Assembly: GCF_014651055.1 (NCBI RefSeq)
Contig: NZ_BMWD01000023.1
Coordinates: 62,001-126,000, forward strand
Length of the DNA stretch: 64,000 nucleotides
DNA from: Streptomyces fructofermentans
Lineage (GTDB): Bacteria > Actinomycetota > Actinomycetes > Streptomycetales > Streptomycetaceae
Direction of reading: 5' to 3'
A program made the translations under genes and the position numbers. The notes under the pieces are model-generated. The model worked only from the letters and a program-made list of their open reading frames with translations. It was not told where the DNA came from and searched no databases. Position 1 is the stretch's first letter. Each line of letters starts with the position of its first letter. Shown one piece after another: positions 16,374-24,765 of the stretch.

Positions 16374-17621
16374 ATGATCACACTTTGCGAGCCGTCGGAC
16401 GACGACTCCCTTCACGAGGACAGCAGACGGAACATCACGCTGCGGGAGGAGGACCCCCTCTGCCAGGACCTCACCGTACTGCTGCTCTCACGGGACGAAC
16501 GCGAAGCCTGCGACATCCGGCGGCTGTTGGCACCCCACCCGCTGTCACAGACCCTGACCTGGCATCACGGCCCCCTGGACAGCCACCAGTTGCCCACCAC
16601 ACCGGGCGCCCCCCTCTGCGTCCTGGTCGGCAGTGCGCCCAGCGGGCAGTCCCCGCTCGACATCGCCGCCCGGGTACGCCACCGCGCCCCCCAGGCAGCC
16701 GTCGTACTCCTCTCGGACGCCCCCGCGCACGACGCGCGGCCCGATGACTTCCCCCCACGCGTCGACCACCGTCGGACGACTCCCGACGAGTTCCGGCGGG
16801 AGATCCGGCGGGCACTGCGCCGCGCACACCGGGACATCGCCCTGGCGACCGTGCGGGCGAACGCGGTGATCGCCCAGGACCACGTCCGTCTGGAAAGAGG
16901 ACTGCTGCCCGACCTCGCGCTCGACGACGAGGACTTCACCAGCGCCTCCCACTACGCGCCCAGCCGCCCCCACGCCCTTCTGGGCGGCGACTTCTGCGAC
17001 ATCGTCCAGAGCGAGGACCGCACCGTCCACGTCGTGATGGGAGACGTCTCCGGACACGGCGCGACCGAGGCCGCCCTCGCCGTGCATCTGCGACTGGCCT
17101 GGCGCACCGCCGCACTCTGCGGCCAGAGCGCCATGGAGAGGCTGCGGTTGCTGGAACGAGTCCTGGTCGACGAGCGGCCGCACGAGGACACCTACGCCAC
17201 GGTCGTCTCCCTCAGCTTCCCGCCCCACGGACGGTCCGTACGGGTGATCAGTGCCGGCCACCCCGGCATGCTGCATCGGCACGCCGGGGGCATCCGCTGG
17301 GTCGAGCACCGGCCGGGGCTCGCGCTGGGGCTCTTTCCCGGACGGGGGGACTGGACGGAGAGCGAGCACGCCCTGGCCGATCAGGACAGCGTGGTGCTCT
17401 TCACCGACGGACTCTACGAGGGCCGGACTTCCCGTGGACGGCTGGGCGAGGAAGGGCTGATGCGCCTTGCGGCCCGACACGCCCATCTGCCGGACCGGCA
17501 CTTCGTCGACGCCCTGGTACGAGGTGTTTCGGCCTCGGCCACGCGGGAGGGAGGGGCGGCGGACGACGTGGCGGTGCTGCACCTGGGGTGGAACGGTTCT
17601 CGGACAGAGCCAGCTTTGTGA
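16374..17621 (+). CDS. SpoIIE (PP2C) phosphatase with receiver-like N-terminus, 415 aa
   Basis: The C-terminal 230 residues are a SpoIIE/RsbU phosphatase: GGDFCDIV, MGDVSGHGATEAAL, ISAGHPGML, VVLFTDGLYEGR and ADDVAVLHL supply the metal-binding acids and surrounding framework. The N-terminal 150 residues (LTVLLLSRDEREACDIRRLLA, CVLVGSAP, QAAVVLLSDAP) resemble a response-regulator receiver fold, but no clear phosphoacceptor pattern is visible, so it may be a pseudo-receiver. A helical linker DIALATVRANAVIAQDHVRLERGLLP joins them. The start ATG (MITLCEP) has GAAAG upstream. It differs from the GAF-SpoIIE protein at 1.2 kb in its sensory half only. Confidence 0.88.
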   Translation: MITLCEPSDDDSLHEDSRRNITLREEDPLCQDLTVLLLSRDEREACDIRRLLAPHPLSQTLTWHHGPLDSHQLPTTPGAPLCVLVGSAPSGQSPLDIAARVRHRAPQAAVVLLSDAPAHDARPDDFPPRVDHRRTTPDEFRREIRRALRRAHRDIALATVRANAVIAQDHVRLERGLLPDLALDDEDFTSASHYAPSRPHALLGGDFCDIVQSEDRTVHVVMGDVSGHGATEAALAVHLRLAWRTAALCGQSAMERLRLLERVLVDERPHEDTYATVVSLSFPPHGRSVRVISAGHPGMLHRHAGGIRWVEHRPGLALGLFPGRGDWTESEHALADQDSVVLFTDGLYEGRTSRGRLGEEGLMRLAARHAHLPDRHFVDALVRGVSASATREGGAADDVAVLHLGWNGSRTEPAL

Positions 17622-17781
17622 CGCCATCACTGCCCGTCACGACGACAGGACTCTGTTCCGCAGGAGTTGGGAGCCAGAGTGGCCGAACATCTGTGCCGGG
17701 CACGGCCGGCGCCGGTGGTTCGGCACCTGCCCATGGACTCGGCTCTGACCTGCACCGCTTCCAACTCCCTTTGCTGACCGG

Positions 17782-17799
17782 CTGAGTACGCGTACTCAG
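17782..17799. promoter_or_regulatory. perfect 18-bp palindrome, putative operator
   Basis: CTGAGTACGCGTACTCAG is its own reverse complement over all 18 positions. It sits 80 bases before the start of the GNAT-aminotransferase gene, the position expected for an operator or activator site. The next 60 bases hold a CCGTATCAGG direct repeat (two copies just before the ribosome site). Confidence 0.6.
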
Positions 17800-17879
17800 G
17801 TGCTGGCTGTCGGACTCCCCCATGCTGGGGCGCGAACGCCGGACCGTATCAGGCCGGGCCGTATCAGGGGGACGTACGC

Positions 17880-19643
17880 ATGGACCACGCTCTGCAGTTG
17901 CGCACTGCCACGCCTCGGGATCACGACTGGATCCACGAACTGCGCCACCGCGTGTACGCGGAGGAGCTCGGTCAGCATCCGGTGGATCCGTCGGGAAGGC
18001 TGAGTGACGGACTCGACGGCGACAACATCTATCTCGTGGCCGCGCGCGGCGAGACGCGGATCGGCTTCGTCAGCCTTACCCCGCCGTGGGTCGGCCGCTA
18101 CTCCCTCGACAAGTACCTGACGCGCGAGGAGCTGCCGGTCCTGACCGAGGAGGCGCCGTTCGAAATCCGCGTCCTGACCGTCGAGGAACACTGGCGGTCC
18201 ACCGCGGCGGCGCCACTCCTCATGTACGCGGCGCTGCGCTGGGTCGCGGCGCGGGGCGGCCGCCGGGTGGTGGCGATGGGACGCACGGAACTGCTCGACA
18301 TGTACCTCGCCGCCGGGCTGCGGCCGGTGGGACGCACGGTCCGCTCGGGCGCGATCTCGTTCGAGGTCCTCAGCGGCTCCGTGGCCGAGCTGACGAGGAC
18401 GGTCGCGGAGCGCCACGGCCGGATCCTGGAGCGGCTGAAGACGGGCCTCGACTGGCGGCTCGACGTGCCCTTCGCGCCGCGTGCGGACGGCTGTGAGCAC
18501 GGCGGGGCGTTCTTCTCGGCGATCGGCACGGACTTCCGGACCCTGCCCCGCCGTCACGAGGTGGTCGCGGCAGATGTGCTGGACGCCTGGTTCCCACCGT
18601 CCCCAGGCGTCCGCGCGGTCCTCTCGGAGGATCCCGGGTGGGCGGCCCGGACCTCGCCACCGACGGGCGCGGAGGGACTGCTCGCGGAGATCGCCGCGGT
18701 CCGCGGGATCCCGGTGGAGTCGCTGGTCGTCGGGGCGGGCTCGTCCGATCTGATCTTCCGCGCGTTCGGCCGGTGGCTGACGCCGGGGAGCCGGGTGCTC
18801 CTGCTCGATCCCGGCTACGGGGAGTACGCGCATGTCACCGAGCGGGTGATCGGCTGCCGGGTCGACCGGCTCCAGCTGCGCCGGGAGGACGGCTGGCTGC
18901 TCGACCCGGCCCGGCTCGCCACCGCGACCGGCGACGGACGGTACGACCTCGTGGTGGTGGTCAATCCGAACAACCCGACCGGCCGCCACGCCCCGGCCGA
19001 CGCGCTGCGCGCGGTCATCGAAGCCTCGCCCGTGCGGACCCGGTGGTGGATCGACGAGGCGTACCTGGGGTATGTCAATCCGGCGGACTCGCTCGCCGGG
19101 CTCGCCGCGGTCGACGCCCGGGTCGTGGTCTGCACCTCGCTGTCGAAGATGTACGCGCTCTCGGGGATGCGGGCCGCGTACCTGGTGACTGGTCCGGAGA
19201 CAGCCGGGGAGCTGCGGCGCTGGACGCCGCCGTGGCCCGTGAGCCTGCCGGCCCAGCTGGCTGCCGTGACGGCGCTGCGCGACCCCGCGTACTACGCGGA
19301 GCGCTGGGCCCGCACCCATGTGCTGCGCCGGGGACTGGCGTACGACCTCGAGGAATTGGACGGGTTCTCCTCGGTCGACGAGGGGGTGGCGAACTTCCTC
19401 ACGGTGACCCTGCCGCCGGCCGGACCGAGCGCGGCGCGGCTGGTGCGCGAGTGCCGACGGCACGACGTGTTCCTGCGTGACCTGTCGCCGATGTCCCCGG
19501 CGTACGAGGGGCGGACCGTCCGGATCGCCGTCCGCGACACGGCGGAGAACGCGAGAATAGTGGCGGCGTGCCGGAGCGCCCTGGGCGCGCTGCGCACGCC
19601 GGCCGCACGGGTGTCGGCCGCGCCGGGACGGGCCTCCCGGTGA
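17880..19643 (+). CDS. GNAT acyltransferase - class I/II aminotransferase fusion, 587 aa
   Basis: Two enzymes in one chain. Residues 1 to about 175 look like a GNAT-fold acyltransferase of the N-acyl-amino-acid/autoinducer-synthase-like branch: IHELRHRVYAEELGQHP, then IGFVSLTPP, FEIRVLTVEEHWRST and a C-terminal MYLAAGLRPVG. After a linker, residues about 220-570 form a PLP-dependent fold-type I aminotransferase close to histidinol-phosphate aminotransferase/CobD: GAGSSDLIFRAF, VVNPNNPTGRH, WWIDEAYLGY, and the PLP lysine in SLSKMYALSGMRAAYLV. The ATG follows GGGGGA by eight bases. Its stop overlaps the start of the CdsA-like gene, so both are coupled. The reaction is unknown; acylation of an amino-phosphate made by the aminotransferase half is one possibility. 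Confidence 0.88.
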   Translation: MDHALQLRTATPRDHDWIHELRHRVYAEELGQHPVDPSGRLSDGLDGDNIYLVAARGETRIGFVSLTPPWVGRYSLDKYLTREELPVLTEEAPFEIRVLTVEEHWRSTAAAPLLMYAALRWVAARGGRRVVAMGRTELLDMYLAAGLRPVGRTVRSGAISFEVLSGSVAELTRTVAERHGRILERLKTGLDWRLDVPFAPRADGCEHGGAFFSAIGTDFRTLPRRHEVVAADVLDAWFPPSPGVRAVLSEDPGWAARTSPPTGAEGLLAEIAAVRGIPVESLVVGAGSSDLIFRAFGRWLTPGSRVLLLDPGYGEYAHVTERVIGCRVDRLQLRREDGWLLDPARLATATGDGRYDLVVVVNPNNPTGRHAPADALRAVIEASPVRTRWWIDEAYLGYVNPADSLAGLAAVDARVVVCTSLSKMYALSGMRAAYLVTGPETAGELRRWTPPWPVSLPAQLAAVTALRDPAYYAERWARTHVLRRGLAYDLEELDGFSSVDEGVANFLTVTLPPAGPSAARLVRECRRHDVFLRDLSPMSPAYEGRTVRIAVRDTAENARIVAACRSALGALRTPAARVSAAPGRASR

Positions 19644-20443
19644 CGACGGTCGCCGGTCTCGTACCGTACCTCGGCGGGGCGCTGGCGGTCGGAGGCGTCA
19701 CCGTGGCGGCGACCCGGCGCCGTGAACTGATGGTCCGCTGGTGCGTGTGGGCGCTCGGAGTGCCCCTGGTGACCGCCGCGTTCTGGCTCGGTCCACCAGG
19801 GATCGCGGTGCTCGTGGCTGTGGTCGGTGTGGTCGCCGTGGCGGAGTTCGGCGGGCTGCTCCTGCTGAGTCCGGTGGACCGGGCAGTGCTGGGCGCGGCG
19901 ATCGTCGGACTCGTCCTCACCGCCTGGTTGGCCCCCGGGGAGGTGCTCCGGGTGGCGGCAGTCGGGGCGCTTGCCATCGCCGGGGTGCCGTTGCTCTCGG
20001 GCGACGCGGAGCACGGGCTCCGCCGGCTGGGGGCGGGCCTGCTGGGGTTCGTGTGGCTGGGCGCCCTGGCCGGCCTCGTATCGTCCGGTGCTCTCGGCCT
20101 CGTCCTGTTCGTGGCCGTGTCGATCGCCGACATCGTCGCGTACGCGGCGGGTCGCCGAATCGGCGGCCCCCGGCTCTCCCGGCTGTCGCCCGCCAAGCGG
20201 TGGAGCGGCACGCTGGCTGGGGCCGCGGCCGGTCTTCTCACGCTGGCAGTGTTGTCCTCCCTGACGTGGCAGACGGCGGTGGCCGTGGCGGTCGGCGGCC
20301 CGCTCGGGGACCTGCTGGAGTCGATGATCAAGCGGGGCGCCCGCGCCAAGGACGCCGGCCGGTGGCTGCCCGGTTCCGGCGGCATCCTCGACCGGATCGA
20401 CTCCCTCCTCGTCGCTCTGGCAGTGCTGTTGGTGCTGAAGTGA
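19640..20443 (+). CDS. CdsA-like phosphatidate cytidylyltransferase paralog, 267 aa
   Basis: A polytopic membrane protein with about seven to eight hydrophobic segments that ends in the CDP-diglyceride synthetase signature: SMIKRGARAKDAGRWLPG followed by SGGILDRIDSLL. Canonical CdsA has His-Gly-Gly where this protein has Ser-Gly-Gly; all other signature positions (Ser, Lys-Arg, Lys-Asp, Asp-Arg) are kept. The Asp in SIADIVAYAAGRRIGG also fits the family. The true start is most likely the GTG at 19640, which overlaps the preceding stop (GTGA), rather than an ATG 72 bases upstream inside the fusion gene. The coupling suggests it makes or uses a CDP-activated lipid for the product of the fused enzyme; this is inference. 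Confidence 0.85.
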   Translation: MTTVAGLVPYLGGALAVGGVTVAATRRRELMVRWCVWALGVPLVTAAFWLGPPGIAVLVAVVGVVAVAEFGGLLLLSPVDRAVLGAAIVGLVLTAWLAPGEVLRVAAVGALAIAGVPLLSGDAEHGLRRLGAGLLGFVWLGALAGLVSSGALGLVLFVAVSIADIVAYAAGRRIGGPRLSRLSPAKRWSGTLAGAAAGLLTLAVLSSLTWQTAVAVAVGGPLGDLLESMIKRGARAKDAGRWLPGSGGILDRIDSLLVALAVLLVLK

Positions 20444-20461
20444 GCCACGGGGCGGTGATCC

Positions 20462-20760
20462 TGGAGGCAGCCTCCGCGCCTACCTGCATGAACAACTCCA
20501 GCTCAAGACCGTCCGCACGGGTCGGCATGCTCGCCGCACGAACGCGCTCACCGCTCAGCTCACCGACATCGCCTTGTTTCTGGGCGGACGCGCGGGAGCC
20601 AATCTGTGCGGACGCCTGGCCGTCATCACCGGCAAGGACACCCTGCTCTGCATCCTTCGTGCACTGCCCGTCCCGGCGCCGGCGTCTGTCCCTGTCTGGG
20701 GGCGCCGAGTCGCCGTGCGCCGCATCTCCTGTCACCTTGATCAACTAGCCGCCACCCCCA
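20462..20760 (+). pseudogene. ISL3-family transposase remnant (N-terminal half)
   Basis: The frame starting near 20470 reads LRAYLHEQLQLKTVRTGRH, then TNALTAQLTDIALFLGGRAG, NLCGRLAVITGKDTLL and ILRALPVPAPASVPV. These are characteristic of the zinc/HTH and linker part of Streptomyces ISL3 transposases, just before the catalytic domain. The expected GVDDFALR catalytic start is disrupted (WGRRVAVRR), and the frame then runs into unrelated sequence. There is no start codon context, so it is a dead fragment. Confidence 0.75.
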
Positions 20761-20912
20761 AATCAGCGACAGAGCCCAAGATCTGTGCCAGAACCCATCT
20801 CTCATGAACAAGCACCGGACCATCAGCCACCGGCTACTGCTTAGACCGGTAGACAAATACTGCCGACGAAAGCGAACGAAGCCACCGAGTCCGCGTGGCT
20901 CGAGCCTCCTGG

Positions 20913-21371
20913 TCAGCGACGTCGGAAGAGGCGAACGCGTCGCTTCGTGGTAGCTGCCGGCTGCGGGGACATGTTCAGCCCGAGGGCCGCCGCATAGCCG
21001 ACGATGCTGTCCTCGGGGCCATTCCGGAAACGCTTCATCACGCGCTGCACCGGCCACACGACCGACCCGTCGGGGAGCCGGAGCCTGATGTTGATCTCGC
21101 CTTGCGGATCATCGTCCTCAGCCTCCCAGCTTCCTCCGATGGCGTACCGGACCGTCTCCCCCAAGTAGCAGCCGAGGGCGAACAGTCGGGCGCCGAGATC
21201 CTCGGTGAGAAGCCCGCCCTGCACCACGGTCCCCTCGTCGCTGTGATCGCTCATGAACTGCTCGATGTCACGCAGGCCGGCAGGGGAGAAGTCAGCCCGA
21301 TAGCCGGAGCTTTCGAGAGCGCGAGCGATCCATTCCGCACTCGTGTGCACATCATCAAGCAGAGAGGTCAC
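20913..21371 (-). CDS. DUF3806-like hypothetical protein, about 152 aa
   Basis: The conserved part (VVQGGLLTEDLGARLFALGCYLGETVRYAIGGSW, later LPDGSVVWPVQRVMKRFRNG) resembles the DUF3806 pattern of a Gly-x-hydrophobic helix followed by a Trp-containing strand. Function is unknown; such proteins often appear as immunity or accessory genes. The start is uncertain: a GTG at 21371 (VTSLLDDVHTSAEW) has only a weak ribosome site, and the frame is open further upstream. The C-terminus is strongly basic (KRRVRLFRRR). It lies next to the IS remnant. Confidence 0.6.
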   Translation of the reverse strand: MTSLLDDVHTSAEWIARALESSGYRADFSPAGLRDIEQFMSDHSDEGTVVQGGLLTEDLGARLFALGCYLGETVRYAIGGSWEAEDDDPQGEINIRLRLPDGSVVWPVQRVMKRFRNGPEDSIVGYAAALGLNMSPQPAATTKRRVRLFRRR

Positions 21372-21556
21372 CAAGAGATCATCACTCAGTGCGGACGCGC
21401 TGTGCCAGGGAGGAGGACGAGAGACCCGTCTCCACAACCTTTCGACTGGTACTCCAGCCGTGGATCGTGATCTCGACGGTGAGTGGCGCCGAGGCGACAG
21501 TCGGACAGTGCTGGCCATCTGACCGAGACCGCCCACGCCGTTGGCTCCCTCTTCCT

Positions 21557-21961
21557 CTACCTGAGTTCACCGAGACGGAGGGCGTCCCTCATCTCGCGGA
21601 GCTTCGCGGTCGTCGCCGGGGTCTGCTCCTGCGCTTGTTCAGCGAGTCGGAGGGCATCGTCGATCTCGCTGAGCTTCGCGGAGGGCAGGATGCCCGCGCG
21701 CTCGATCAGGTCGTCCCGGGACACGGTGGTCAGCCACGTGCAGGGGGTGAAGCCGGGGTGCGGGAGCGCGAACCGCAGCACGCCTTCAAAGGGCAGTCCT
21801 TCCATGGCACCTACGTGCACTTCGACGCCCAGACCGCTGATGTCGACGCCCGCCGGAGCGACGACCTGCATCACCCGGATCCCGGACGCGTCGTCTCCCG
21901 ACAGCAGTACGACCGGCCGCCGCTCGTCGAACTCCACCCACCAGACTTCGCCGCGTTGCAC
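21557..21961 (-). CDS. MazF/PemK-like protein with duplicated C-terminal helix, 134 aa
   Basis: The first 105 residues fit the MazF/PemK fold: VQRGEVWWVEFDERRPVVLLSG at the start, a central VMQVVAPAGVDISGLGVEVHVG, and LTTVSRDDLIERAGILPSAKLSEIDDALR at the end. In toxins of this group the fold cleaves RNA in a sequence-selective way; here the usual catalytic Arg and Thr/Ser can only be placed tentatively. The last 30 residues repeat the preceding helix (AKLSEIDDALRLAEQ, then AKLREMRDALRLGEL). The GTG at 21961 has AGGAGG four bases upstream. No antitoxin gene is directly upstream; the frame before the GTG shows no antitoxin-like fold. Confidence 0.7.
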   Translation of the reverse strand: MQRGEVWWVEFDERRPVVLLSGDDASGIRVMQVVAPAGVDISGLGVEVHVGAMEGLPFEGVLRFALPHPGFTPCTWLTTVSRDDLIERAGILPSAKLSEIDDALRLAEQAQEQTPATTAKLREMRDALRLGELR

Positions 21962-22276
21962 ATGTCCTCCTGACTCAGGGCGGCAGGCGGAACTGCTCGA
22001 CCCTGACGGGGTGTGGAGACGGGTGCGGCCACCGTTGGTCATCGTGATCGTGTGGACTGACGAGGAGACGCCGGCCCGGGCCACAGCATAGAACTCGCCC
22101 GCTGACGGGGCGCGTTCGAGGGCCTGATGGCCTGATGGGCCGGATCGCGGGGCGCTTCGCCCGGGTCGAACCCCGGCACAGGACGGCGCGGTTGGCGCTC
22201 GGTTCATAGTGCCGAGTGCGGCGGCGGGGCGGCGCGCACCAGTGCTCGCCGCCCCGTTGTCCTGGACGCCGGGCGG

Positions 22277-23809
22277 TCAGTCGGCGCTGCGGTGATGGGC
22301 GTAGCGGGACAGCGGCAGCGGCTCCATCAGCCAGCCGTGCGCCCCGCCGTACGAACGGTGGGCGGTCGCGGTGGTGCGCGGCAGCAGGGTGAAGGCCACC
22401 AGGGCGCCGGCGATCAGCAGTCCGGCGCACAGTGGCATGGCCCGGCTGAACGACATGTCGAATGCCGCGGCCGACCGGTAGGCGTCCGGTCCCATGCCGA
22501 CCAGCAGGGGCAGTCCGGCGACGGCCACCAGTCCGGCGGCCCGCGCGGCCGCGTTGTTGACGCCGCTGGCCAGCCCGGCGTGCTCGGCGTCCACCGAGGA
22601 CAGCAACGTCACGCTCAGCGGGGCGACCATGAGGACCATGCCGCACCCCATGACGAGCAGGGCGGGCAGGACGTCACGCAGGTAGGAGGCGGAGGGGCCG
22701 ACGCGCAGCATCAGCAGCATGCCCACACCGCACACCAGCGGGCCCAGCGTGAGCGGTGTGCGCGGCCCGAAGCGCTTGGCGAACACGGCTGAGCGGGAGG
22801 AGAACAACAGCATCAGCGCGGTGTTCGGCAGCATGGCCGCCCCTGCCGCGAGGGCCGAGTACCCGACGACGATCTGGAGCTCCAGAGCGGTGAGGAAGAA
22901 GAATCCCCCGGTGCCGGCGTAGACGCACAGGGTGATCACGTTGACGGCGCTGAACTGCCGGGACGAGAAGATCGACAGCGGCACGACGGGATGGGCGCTG
23001 CGCCGCTCGACCAGCAGGAACGCCCAGCCGGCCAGGATGCTGCCCGCGGCTGCGCCGACGGCCACCGGCCCGCCGGTACGGGCCTCGGTCAGCGCATACG
23101 TGGCCAGGGCGAGCGTCAGCGCGGCCAGGGCGGACCCGGTGACGTCGAATCCCGGCGGTCGACGGCTCTTCTCGCCGAGCGGGGCGGTCTCCTGCAGGTG
23201 GGTGCTCTTGGACTCCGGCACATGGCGCAGGGCCAGCGGCGCGCACAGCAGCGCAGGGGCAAGGGTGAGGAAGAAGGTCCAGCGCCAGCCGGCTCCGTCG
23301 ACCAGCCAGCCGCCGACGAAGGGGCCGAGGGCCGCTGCGACGCCGCCGAATCCCGACCACAGGCCGATCGCACGGGGGCGGTCGTCCGGATGGAACGAGG
23401 CTTCGATGATGGCCAGTGCTCCCGGGGTGAGCAGGGCGCCCCCGACGCCCTGCAGCGCTCGCGCGGCGATCAGGGTGTAGGCGTCGGGTGCGATCGCGCA
23501 CAGCAGTGAGGCCGCCGCGAACCACAGGGTTCCCACGACGAAGACGCGGCGTCTGCCGAAGCGGTCGCCCAGCGCTCCGCCCAGGAGCATCAGCCCCGCC
23601 AGGGTGAGCATGTAGGCGTTGACGGTCCACTGCAGCACCGTGAGGCCGGCGTCGAAGTCGCGGCCGATGTCGGGCAGCGCCACGTTGGTGGCGGTCGAGC
23701 CGAGCAGGACCACGCCGGAGCCCGTGACGGTGGCCAGCAGGGTCCACCTGCCGCGGGCACTGGCAAGGCGCAGGGCAGGTGGGGTGTCGTGCGGGGGAGT
23801 GGTGAGCAT
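22277..23809 (-). CDS. MFS drug/H+ antiporter, DHA2 (EmrB/QacA) family, 510 aa
   Basis: An inner-membrane proton-driven exporter with about 14 predicted transmembrane segments. The start of TM1 reads SGVVLLGSTATNVALPDIGRDF; the MFS motif A is GGALGDRFGRRRVF; motif C-like glycine-rich sequence is in GGVAAALGPFVGGWLVDGAGWRW. Length and layout match EmrB/QacA multidrug pumps. The ATG at 23809 has AGGA seven bases upstream and is only 14 bases after the stop of the upstream hydrolase gene, so both form an operon. The exported compound is unknown; pairing with a detoxifying hydrolase suggests a toxic organic compound. Confidence 0.93.
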   Translation of the reverse strand: MLTTPPHDTPPALRLASARGRWTLLATVTGSGVVLLGSTATNVALPDIGRDFDAGLTVLQWTVNAYMLTLAGLMLLGGALGDRFGRRRVFVVGTLWFAAASLLCAIAPDAYTLIAARALQGVGGALLTPGALAIIEASFHPDDRPRAIGLWSGFGGVAAALGPFVGGWLVDGAGWRWTFFLTLAPALLCAPLALRHVPESKSTHLQETAPLGEKSRRPPGFDVTGSALAALTLALATYALTEARTGGPVAVGAAAGSILAGWAFLLVERRSAHPVVPLSIFSSRQFSAVNVITLCVYAGTGGFFFLTALELQIVVGYSALAAGAAMLPNTALMLLFSSRSAVFAKRFGPRTPLTLGPLVCGVGMLLMLRVGPSASYLRDVLPALLVMGCGMVLMVAPLSVTLLSSVDAEHAGLASGVNNAAARAAGLVAVAGLPLLVGMGPDAYRSAAAFDMSFSRAMPLCAGLLIAGALVAFTLLPRTTATAHRSYGGAHGWLMEPLPLSRYAHHRSAD

Positions 23810-23823
23810 GGCGGGTCCTGGTG

Positions 23824-24765
23824 TCAGCGGGTGCCGTGCGGCGCGTTCTCGTGGCGCAGCGCCCGGACGTCCCGTACGGCTTCGGCGAAGGCGTGCGGGC
23901 GTTCCTGCGGGAGGTTGTGGCCGGCGCCGGCCACCTGGCGGTGCAGTCGGGGGCCGGTGAAGTGGCGGGCGGTCGATGAACCGTCCGTAGCGGGGAAGTT
24001 CCCGTCGGCCGTGCCGTCCAGGGTGATGGTCGCGACCGGGATGCCGGGCAGTTCGGCCAGGCGGGCTTCCAGCTGCGCGTAGGGTTCGGCGCCCGGTGCG
24101 AAGCCCAGTCGGTGGCGGTAGGAGTGGATGACGACATCGGTGTAGTCGGGGTTGGTGAAGGCGTGCGCGGTGCGGGCCAGGTCCTCCTGGGTGAAGGGCC
24201 ACTCGGGGGAGTTCCGCTTCCATATGACGCGTGCGACGCCCTGGGGGTCGGCGGCGAGACCGGCCCGGCCCCGCTCGGTGAGGAAGTAGTAGAAGTACCA
24301 GAAGCCGGCTTCCAGTTCGGCCGCCACGGGGTTCGCCGCCGAGCCGATGTCCTGGATGAGGTAGCCGTTGACCGAGACCAGCCCGAGGATCCGGTGGGGC
24401 CACAGGGCCGCGGCGATGTTGGCGGCGCGGCCGCCCCAGTCGTATCCCGCGACGTAGGCCTGTTCGACGTCGAGGGCGTCCAGGAGCGCGATGACGTCCG
24501 CCCCGAGGGCGGCCTGCTGCCCCGAACGCGGCTGTGACGCGGACAGGAAGGTGGTGGGTCCGTGTCCGCGCAGGTAGGGCACGATGACACGGAACCGCTG
24601 CTGGGCCAGGAGCGGGGCCACGGCGTCGTACGAGTGGATGTCGTAGGGGAAGCCGTGCAGGAGCAGCACGGTGTCACCGTCCGCGGGGCCGGTCTCGTAG
24701 TAGGCGATGTCCAGCACATCGGTTCTCACGTGTCGCAGCGCGGCGGGATCGGGGCGGGTCGTCAT
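23824..24765 (-). CDS. epoxide hydrolase/haloalkane dehalogenase-like alpha/beta hydrolase, 313 aa
   Basis: The oxyanion motif is HGFPYDIHSYD and the nucleophile elbow GYDWGGRAA has Asp rather than Ser. This is the mark of epoxide hydrolases and haloalkane dehalogenases, which form an ester with the substrate that water then cleaves. The catalytic His is in GAGHNLPQE. A cap domain rich in Trp and Tyr (FWYFYYFLTERGR, VIWKRNSPEWPF) lies at about 145-215. The ATG at 24765 follows AAGGA. It is the first gene of an operon with the MFS exporter. The upstream region contains a tandem octanucleotide array. Confidence 0.9.
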   Translation of the reverse strand: MTTRPDPAALRHVRTDVLDIAYYETGPADGDTVLLLHGFPYDIHSYDAVAPLLAQQRFRVIVPYLRGHGPTTFLSASQPRSGQQAALGADVIALLDALDVEQAYVAGYDWGGRAANIAAALWPHRILGLVSVNGYLIQDIGSAANPVAAELEAGFWYFYYFLTERGRAGLAADPQGVARVIWKRNSPEWPFTQEDLARTAHAFTNPDYTDVVIHSYRHRLGFAPGAEPYAQLEARLAELPGIPVATITLDGTADGNFPATDGSSTARHFTGPRLHRQVAGAGHNLPQERPHAFAEAVRDVRALRHENAPHGTR

